From Eubacterium sp. UBA3279 (GTDB taxonomy: Bacteria > Bacillota > Clostridia > Lachnospirales > Lachnospiraceae), in NCBI GenBank assembly GCA_002361775.1, contig DETV01000106.1, positions 15,830 to 79,829 on the forward strand: DNA of 64,000 bases. Reading direction: 5' to 3'. The position numbers and the translations under genes were made by a program. The notes beneath the pieces are model-generated. The model saw only the letters and a program-made list of their open reading frames with translations. It did no database searches and was not told the origin of the DNA. Of this stretch, positions 58,981-64,000 are shown piece by piece (within the stretch, counting starts at the first letter, position 1; every line of letters starts with the position of its first letter).

Positions 58981-60237
58981 GTGATAGTGGAAAACAGAAT
59001 TAAAAATTTTTATGAAAAAGGACTGGGGCTTTTTATTCATTATGGTCCTTATGTTCAGTATGAACACGGAGAATGGGCTATGAGACTGCGGAACATGGAT
59101 CCGGATTTGTATGAGAAAAAAGCATTGGAATGTTCTTATAGCAGCTTTTGTGCAGAAAATCTTGTGAAGGCTGCAAAAGCAGCAGGAGCCAGATATCTGA
59201 CTTTTACGGCGAGACACCATGACGGCTTTTCCCTGTATGATACCCGTGGACTTTCAGAGTATGATGTAATGCATACGCCGGGAGGACGAGATATTTTGAA
59301 AGAGTGGATTGATGCCTGCCATGAAAACGATATTCTTCCATTTGTATATCACACAACCTTAGATTGGCATCATAAAGATTTTGATAATAATTTTAAAGAA
59401 TATCTGAAGTATCTTCGCCAGTCAGTGGAAATCATCTGTAAAAATTATGGAAAAATCGGGGGATTCTGGTTTGATGGAAACTGGAGTAAACCGGAAGAAG
59501 ACTGGGAACTGGATGAATTATACCAGATCATAAGAAAATATCAGCCGGAAGCTATTATTGTAAATAATACAGGTCTGGATGAACCGGGAGTGTTCGGACA
59601 CAGAGAAATTGACTGTGTCACATTTGAACAGGGACAGGCAGAGCGTCTTGACTGTACCGATAAAGAAAAATATTACATGGGAGAAATGTGTTATCCGATT
59701 AACGATCATTGGGGAATTGCAGACGATATCAATTGCAAATCTGTCAGTCAGATTTTAAAATCCATGCTGCAGGCAAGAAATGCAGGAGGAAATCTTCTCC
59801 TGGGTGTGGGAACAAAATTAGATGGTTCCCTGTCCACAATGCATATGGGATTTCTGGAGGAACTGGGAAAATGGACAAAAGAAAATGGAGAAGCATTTTA
59901 TGAAGCTCTTCCCTGTGATATAGGAAGTTTTGGACAGGATTTTTGTCTGGTTTCCGGAAATACATTGTACGCAGTGATTGTAGATCCCGGAACATGGGGA
60001 GATGACTGCGTATTAAAAACAAAAGCAAGAAATTACAGCGCTTTTGAGAATGTGGATGCAGAAATTAAAGATATGGTATGGCTGGATACAGGAGCAGCAG
60101 TGGATTATAGCTATGATGCGCAGAAGAAAAGATTATTTATAAAACCGGAACCATTTCAGTATGGTCATGGAAGAATTGCAAGGGTAGCAAAAATCCAGTG
60201 TGAAAAGATTCAGAATGTCCGTACAATTTACGAATAA
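58981..60237 (+). CDS. GH29 alpha-L-fucosidase
   Basis: About 418 residues with GH29 landmarks: GLGLFIHYGPY at the N-terminus, YLTFTARHHDGFSLYDT and the nucleophile aspartate in GGFWFDGNWS near residue 160. A C-terminal beta domain follows. No signal peptide is seen, so it would cleave imported fucosylated oligosaccharides in the cytosol. The start is GTG 58981, 9 nt after GGAGG; the ATG at 58960 lies upstream of that site. Substrate beyond terminal fucose is unknown. Last gene of the glycan operon. Confidence 0.9.
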   Translation: MIVENRIKNFYEKGLGLFIHYGPYVQYEHGEWAMRLRNMDPDLYEKKALECSYSSFCAENLVKAAKAAGARYLTFTARHHDGFSLYDTRGLSEYDVMHTPGGRDILKEWIDACHENDILPFVYHTTLDWHHKDFDNNFKEYLKYLRQSVEIICKNYGKIGGFWFDGNWSKPEEDWELDELYQIIRKYQPEAIIVNNTGLDEPGVFGHREIDCVTFEQGQAERLDCTDKEKYYMGEMCYPINDHWGIADDINCKSVSQILKSMLQARNAGGNLLLGVGTKLDGSLSTMHMGFLEELGKWTKENGEAFYEALPCDIGSFGQDFCLVSGNTLYAVIVDPGTWGDDCVLKTKARNYSAFENVDAEIKDMVWLDTGAAVDYSYDAQKKRLFIKPEPFQYGHGRIARVAKIQCEKIQNVRTIYE

Positions 60238-60256
60238 AAGAGAATAAAATTCAGGA

Positions 60257-60302
60257 AAAGTCCTTGTGGTTTTATGGGTATAAAATCACAGGGACTTTTT
60301 TT
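60257..60302 (+). terminator. Terminator of the glycan-utilisation operon
   Basis: A 19 bp stem with two G-U pairs (60257-60275 and 60280-60298), loop GGGT, followed by a run of seven T. Confidence 0.9.
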
Positions 60303-60318
60303 CTCCTGTCAGGAGTCA

Positions 60319-60347
60319 TTGACGATTTTCATAAAATGTGGTATTTT
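60319..60347 (+). promoter_or_regulatory. Promoter of acsV
   Basis: -35 TTGACG (60319-60324), 17 bp spacer, -10 TATTTT (60342-60347). The leader contains a TCTGCCAG / CTGGCAGA hairpin near 60371-60390. It shows that acsV is transcribed separately from the acs core operon. Confidence 0.5.
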
Positions 60348-60418
60348 AATAAAGACATATATGTTATATTCTGCCAGATTTCTGGCAGACCCGAAAGAAA
60401 AGAAGAGAGGCTTAGATC

Positions 60419-62350
60419 ATGTTTAAAGTAACGTTTCGTTTTGAGAGCGGTGAGCTGGTAGAGGCATTTGCTGCCGCTGAAGAAAATCTTCTGGAAGTGG
60501 CCAGAAAAACAAATGTTGCAATCGACGCCCCCTGTTCCGGAAATGGTTCTTGTGGAAAATGTAGAGTAAAATTATTAAATGGAACTTTAGATTCACCAAA
60601 GACAAGACATATTTCAGAGGAAGAGTATGCACAAGGGTGGAGATTGTCTTGCTGTAGCAAGATAGAAAGTGATGTGGAGGTAGAAGTACCGGATATCGCA
60701 TCTGCATACCGCAGCAGAATGAAGGTTGCAGATTTGAGTTCTGAAGAAGAGGTTGCTATTTTCCGTCAGGCAAAGAATGATGTGGAAGAAGCAGGTATTC
60801 TCCTGAAAAACGACATGGAGATCATCGATGTGGAAATGGATATTCCCAGTCTGGATGATACCATGCCGGATAACGAGCGGTTAATGCGGGCGATCAAGAA
60901 GCAGACAGGTGCGGAAATTGTGAGAATTCCCTACACAGTGATCCGAAAACTGGCAGACGTTTTACGGGAAAGTGATTTTTCAGTACGTTGTGTTATCGGA
61001 AGAACAGGGAACAAGAAAAATATCTTTGTCTATGATATTTTCCCGAAGGGACAGGAAATTGTGGTTGGAGGTCTTGCAATTGACATCGGTACAACCACAG
61101 TATCTGGTCTGTTGATCGATATGATCACAGGTGAGGTGTTAGGTAAGGCTTCCGCAGGTAATGGACAGATCCGTTATGGGGCTGATGTCATTAACCGTAT
61201 CATTGAATCAACAAAACCGGGAGGAAAAGATAAGCTTCAGAAAGCCATTATTGAGGAGACTATCAATCCAATGATCGAGCAGATGTGCCGGAAAGTAAAA
61301 TTTCCTAAAAATCGTATTTACCGTATGTGTGTTGCGGCAAATACAACGATGAATCATTTGTTCGCCGGAATCAATTCCGATCCCATACGAATGGAGCCGT
61401 ATATTCCCACATTCTTTAAGACAAATTCTCTGTATGCGCAGGATTTGGGAATTCAGATTCATCCGGATGCCCATATAATCATTGCGCCTAATATTGGAAG
61501 CTATGTGGGCGGAGATATTACCGCAGGTACTTTGGTAAGCATGATCTGGAACAAACCGGAATTTTCTCTGTTCATTGATCTGGGTACCAACGGTGAGCTG
61601 GTATTTGGAAATTCTGATTTTATGATGAGCTGCGCCTGTTCAGCCGGTCCTGCTTTTGAAGGCGGAGATATCAGTTGCGGTATGAGGGCGACAGATGGTG
61701 CAATTGAAGCCTGTACCATTGATAAGGAAACCATGGAACCTTCTTTCCATGTGGTGGGTGATGAAGGGCAGAAGCCTATCGGTTTGTGTGGATCAGGAAT
61801 CATTGATGTGATCAGTGAATTATTTTCTGCAGGAATCATCAATCCCAAAGGAAAGTTTGTGAGAGAAGGGGAACGGGTACGCCGGGATAAATATGGCATG
61901 GGAAGTTATGTTCTGGCTTTTGCGGAAGATGCAGGGGGAGATAAGGATGTGGAGATTACGGAAGTGGATATTGACAACTTTATCCGGGCCAAAGGCGCTA
62001 TTTTCTCCGCGATCCGTACTATGTTAAGTTCACTGGATTTTGATGTGTCTATGATCGAAAATGTTTATGTGGCAGGCGGTATCGGAAGTGGTATTAATAT
62101 GCGCAATGCAGTAAATATTGGAATGTTCCCGGATATTCCGTTGGAAATGTTCCATTATATTGGAAATTCTTCTCTGTCAGGCGCATACACCATGCTGTTG
62201 TCGAAAGAAGCAGAGAGAAAAACTTATGAAGTTGCAAGTAATATGACGTATATGGAATTGAGTACAGTTCCGGGATATATGGATGAATTTGTAGCGGCAT
62301 GTTTTATTCCTCATACAGATACTACCATGTTTCCTTCTGTGACAGCTTAA
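60419..62350 (+). CDS. acsV: Corrinoid protein reductive activator (AcsV/RACE type)
   Basis: 643 residues. The N-terminal [2Fe-2S] ferredoxin domain has ligands Cys39, 45, 48 and 78/79 (DAPCSGNGSCGKCRV, LSCCSK). A middle linker is followed by an ASKHA-type ATPase domain (GLAIDIGTTTVSGLL; SLFIDLGTNGELVFGN; SACSAGPAFEGG-like segment; GGIGSGINMRNAVNIG). It returns the inactive Co(II) corrinoid of AcsC/D to Co(I) at ATP cost. It is separated from the acs core by an 11 kb glycan locus and has its own promoter. Confidence 0.95.
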   Translation: MFKVTFRFESGELVEAFAAAEENLLEVARKTNVAIDAPCSGNGSCGKCRVKLLNGTLDSPKTRHISEEEYAQGWRLSCCSKIESDVEVEVPDIASAYRSRMKVADLSSEEEVAIFRQAKNDVEEAGILLKNDMEIIDVEMDIPSLDDTMPDNERLMRAIKKQTGAEIVRIPYTVIRKLADVLRESDFSVRCVIGRTGNKKNIFVYDIFPKGQEIVVGGLAIDIGTTTVSGLLIDMITGEVLGKASAGNGQIRYGADVINRIIESTKPGGKDKLQKAIIEETINPMIEQMCRKVKFPKNRIYRMCVAANTTMNHLFAGINSDPIRMEPYIPTFFKTNSLYAQDLGIQIHPDAHIIIAPNIGSYVGGDITAGTLVSMIWNKPEFSLFIDLGTNGELVFGNSDFMMSCACSAGPAFEGGDISCGMRATDGAIEACTIDKETMEPSFHVVGDEGQKPIGLCGSGIIDVISELFSAGIINPKGKFVREGERVRRDKYGMGSYVLAFAEDAGGDKDVEITEVDIDNFIRAKGAIFSAIRTMLSSLDFDVSMIENVYVAGGIGSGINMRNAVNIGMFPDIPLEMFHYIGNSSLSGAYTMLLSKEAERKTYEVASNMTYMELSTVPGYMDEFVAACFIPHTDTTMFPSVTA

Positions 62351-62371
62351 AAATAATTTATACAGATTATT

Positions 62372-62405
62372 CTGTGATTCCTGGATATGAATTCAGGAAT
62401 CACAG
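62372..62405 (+). other. Intercistronic hairpin after acsV
   Basis: A perfect 12 bp stem CTGTGATTCCTG / CAGGAATCACAG with a 10-nt loop and no T-run, in the 124 nt gap before the DUF3786 gene. It resembles the hairpins of the acs core operon in design. Confidence 0.6.
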
Positions 62406-62474
62406 TAACGTAAAAAGCTGTGCGGATGAGAATGTGCAACAGATAGAAAGTTAAAAAGATCAGGAGATAGCATC

Positions 62475-63119
62475 ATGGAATTACAGTATGACAAAGACAG
62501 TAAAGAGAGAATTCCTTATGAACATTATTTACAGTTGTTTCAAAATGCAGATCCATTGGAGATGAGTCAGCGCAGTGGCATTCCTTATGATTCTGAAAAA
62601 CAGGTATTTACCCTGAAACTTATGGGAGTAACCTATGATATCAAGTATCCGGAGTATCTGGTCACTCACAGAGAAGAAGAGGTTATCCGTTATTATCCGT
62701 TGGAAACAGCAGTAAATGCACGAATATTGGTTCTTCGTTATCTGGTGGAAGGATGTAAATCTTTTTCAACCGGAAGATTTCTTACTTATCGGGAAACACC
62801 CTGGGGAAATGTTTATCTGAAACAATTCCAGGGAAGATGTCTTATGCGTCTGGCCTTTGGCTTTGGCAATAAACAGGAGCTGTTTAGCCGCGCCATGGAA
62901 AAAATCGACGCAGAAAAATTAGCTCATGGAGATATAGCTTATGAATTTGAATTTATAAATGGCTATCGTCTTCAGATGATTCTGTGGGCAGGTGATGATG
63001 AATTTCCTCCTTCTTCACAGATTTTGTTCTCCGACAATTTTCCAAATGCTTTTCAGGCGGAGGATATGGCGGTGGTAGGAGATATCACCATTACTATGAT
63101 AAAAGCATTGTCACAATAA
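62475..63119 (+). CDS. DUF3786 family protein of the acs locus
   Basis: 214 residues of DUF3786: DPLEMSQRSGIPYDSEKQVF, a central LMGVTYDIKYPEYLVT, ILVLRYLVEGC and a C-terminal LQMILWAGDDEFPPSSQILF followed by AEDMAVVGDITI. The family occurs mainly in anaerobes with corrinoid or CODH/ACS enzymes, often near acs genes; its role is unknown. Here it stands between acsV and folT, which supports a part in corrinoid/folate C1 metabolism. The site AGGAG precedes the ATG. Confidence 0.82.
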   Translation: MELQYDKDSKERIPYEHYLQLFQNADPLEMSQRSGIPYDSEKQVFTLKLMGVTYDIKYPEYLVTHREEEVIRYYPLETAVNARILVLRYLVEGCKSFSTGRFLTYRETPWGNVYLKQFQGRCLMRLAFGFGNKQELFSRAMEKIDAEKLAHGDIAYEFEFINGYRLQMILWAGDDEFPPSSQILFSDNFPNAFQAEDMAVVGDITITMIKALSQ

Positions 63120-63174
63120 AATAGAAAATAAGGCGTTACACAGACTTGTAAAGGAGAAAACAGATGTGTAAGTA

Positions 63175-63278
63175 TAGTAGAGTAAGCATTACGCGTAAAG
63201 TGTCACAGGATGGGAAGTTGCCTGTGGACGAAGGAAACCGTGAAATCTTTCCACGATGTATTGCTGCGTCCGCTACTG
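63175..63278 (+). ncRNA. Tetrahydrofolate (THF) riboswitch
   Basis: Conserved blocks of the THF riboswitch appear in order: P1 AGTAG (63176-63180) pairing with CTACT (63273-63277); P2 AGCATTAC with GTATTGCT, one mismatch; the core ACGCGTAAAGTG; P3 CACAGG / CCTGTG around the loop ATGGGAAGTTG; ACGAAG; and TGCTGCGTCCGCT at the 3' side. It has an extra CGTG / CACG hairpin. It lies about 80 nt before folT, the classical target. Downstream, a CAGAGA / TCTCTG stem and a GTAGT / ACTAC element that could compete with P1 may form the expression platform. Confidence 0.85.
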
Positions 63279-63360
63279 CATTAAAGATAGATTATTCAGA
63301 GAGTATCTTCTCTGCCTTTGGTGTAGTAAACTACTATGCCGAATAAAAGGAGAAATACTC

Positions 63361-63900
63361 ATGAAAAAACTGAATATTAAAACTGTCGTATTTGCAGGTG
63401 TTTTGGTAGCAATGAATCTGGTACTGGCGAGAGTTCTTGCCATTAATATAGGTTCAACATTAAGGATTACAGTCAGCGCAACACCGATTTATCTTGCTGG
63501 ATTTTGGTTTGGTCCTATTATCGGAGGGATTTGTGGAGGTCTTTCTGATTTGCTGGGATGTCTGATTCAGGGATATGCGCCCAATCCGTTCATTTTGGTG
63601 TCATCTGTGCTGACCGGTGTTCTTCCTGGCATATTTAAACATTATGTATTTCACGATAAAATGAACACCTGGAAAATTGCAGTGGTAGTTATTATTCACA
63701 GTTTAGTTGGTTCTCTTGGATTTACTACTGTTGGACTTCATATTTATTATGGAACACCTTGGGTAGTTCTTTATTCCACAAGAGTAATTCAGACGATAGC
63801 ATTGGCTACTGCAAATATCATTCTCGTATCTATTATGCATCAGAGTGTGTTGACTAATATGGTAACGCGCACTTTTGTTACACAGAATGCGGGAAAATAA
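63361..63900 (+). CDS. folT: Folate ECF transporter, S component FolT
   Basis: 179 residues, about six hydrophobic segments. IKTVVFAGVLVAMNLVLARV is followed by STLRITVSATPIYLAGFWFG and GGICGGLSDLLGCLIQGYAP, the folate-specific S-component pattern. It binds folates and uses the shared ECF module (encoded elsewhere) for uptake. The frame extends back to 63256 into the riboswitch; ATG 63361 with AAAGGAG is the real start. Under the THF riboswitch, uptake should fall when cellular THF is high. It precedes fhs without a terminator. Confidence 0.93.
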   Translation: MKKLNIKTVVFAGVLVAMNLVLARVLAINIGSTLRITVSATPIYLAGFWFGPIIGGICGGLSDLLGCLIQGYAPNPFILVSSVLTGVLPGIFKHYVFHDKMNTWKIAVVVIIHSLVGSLGFTTVGLHIYYGTPWVVLYSTRVIQTIALATANIILVSIMHQSVLTNMVTRTFVTQNAGK

Positions 63901-63970
63901 CCGGTAAAGGGTTATGGTACAGTAATCTTTCAGCCAGAGGAGCTGATTGATATAAAAGGAGGTAGATATT

Positions 63971-64000
63971 ATGGGATACAAAACTGACATTGAAATCGCA
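63971..64000 (+). CDS. fhs: Formate-tetrahydrofolate ligase, 5' end only
   Basis: Only ten codons are in the window: MGYKTDIEIA. That opening is characteristic of bacterial formate-THF ligases (the KxDIEIA start), and a strong AAAGGAGG lies 8 nt upstream. Fhs activates formate on THF with ATP, the first folate step of the Wood-Ljungdahl methyl branch. The position behind folT in the acs neighbourhood supports the call; the short visible length limits certainty. Confidence 0.75.
   Translation, partial: MGYKTDIEIA

Noticed and set aside
63164..63346. A 60-residue protein before folT
   Set aside because: The bases form a tetrahydrofolate riboswitch with conserved loops and pairings; the peptide resembles no family. 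Kept only as an observation on the overlapping ribosome site.

Overview
The window looks like chromosomal DNA of an acetogenic Lachnospiraceae, most likely Blautia or a close relative; the genus is an inference from gene content and was not computed. The support is moderate-to-low GC, strong AGGAGG ribosome binding sites, consensus sigma-A promoters with 17 bp spacers, a GerW sporulation gene, and a complete carbonyl branch of the Wood-Ljungdahl (reductive acetyl-CoA) pathway. No rRNA, tRNA, CRISPR array or insertion sequence is visible.

Layout. 1-2430: end of a DUF2953-gerW operon, a small membrane protein whose start codon is ACG, then ArsC-like, DUF2284 and DUF1622 genes. 2546-4150 (-): ATP-type PEP carboxykinase. 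4447-8580: sugar-acid dehydratase, KDG kinase and KDPG aldolase, which together make a semi-phosphorylative Entner-Doudoroff route, plus a short DUF4317 gene. 8590-10158: a PepSY lipoprotein next to a collapsed two-component system that survives as one fused remnant. 10171-16035: an AraC regulator with two Gfo/Idh oxidoreductases and three TIM-barrel isomerase-like enzymes, the gene set expected for redox-assisted (3-keto) glycoside breakdown. 16132-22086: accessory DNA with an ABC-2 exporter, a MATE/LysR pair and a damaged MNT/HEPN pair; it is bracketed by an intact and a decayed copy of the same isomerase 3' end. 22151-26991: rfbBA behind a MerR-type promoter, a MerR-methyltransferase fusion and a second MATE gene. 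27351-37096: housekeeping genes (rplS, lepB, rbgA, rnhB, yraN, pgeF, prs, a DUF512 radical-SAM gene, der, plsY, gpsA), then an aldo-keto reductase on the minus strand.

38251-49138 is the core CODH/ACS operon: a His-rich nickel protein, CooT, MetF, CooC, CODH (acsA/cooS), a second CooC-type ATPase, acetyl-CoA synthase (acsB), both corrinoid iron-sulfur protein subunits (acsD, acsC) and the methyltransferase acsE. Stable hairpins lie between many of its cistrons, and a 17 bp bidirectional terminator closes it. About 11 kb of glycan-utilisation genes follow: a YesMN-type two-component system whose sensor has a stop at codon 10, an oligosaccharide ABC importer, a DUF4091 protein, a Gfo/Idh enzyme and a GH29 fucosidase. 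The pathway then resumes with acsV (corrinoid protein activator), a DUF3786 gene, a tetrahydrofolate riboswitch controlling the folate transporter folT, and the first ten codons of fhs (formate-tetrahydrofolate ligase).

Functionally, sugar acids and glycans from the accessory loci feed pyruvate and hexose metabolism. The reducing equivalents released can be re-oxidised through the Wood-Ljungdahl genes, whose cofactor needs (nickel insertion, corrinoid reactivation, folate uptake) are encoded alongside.
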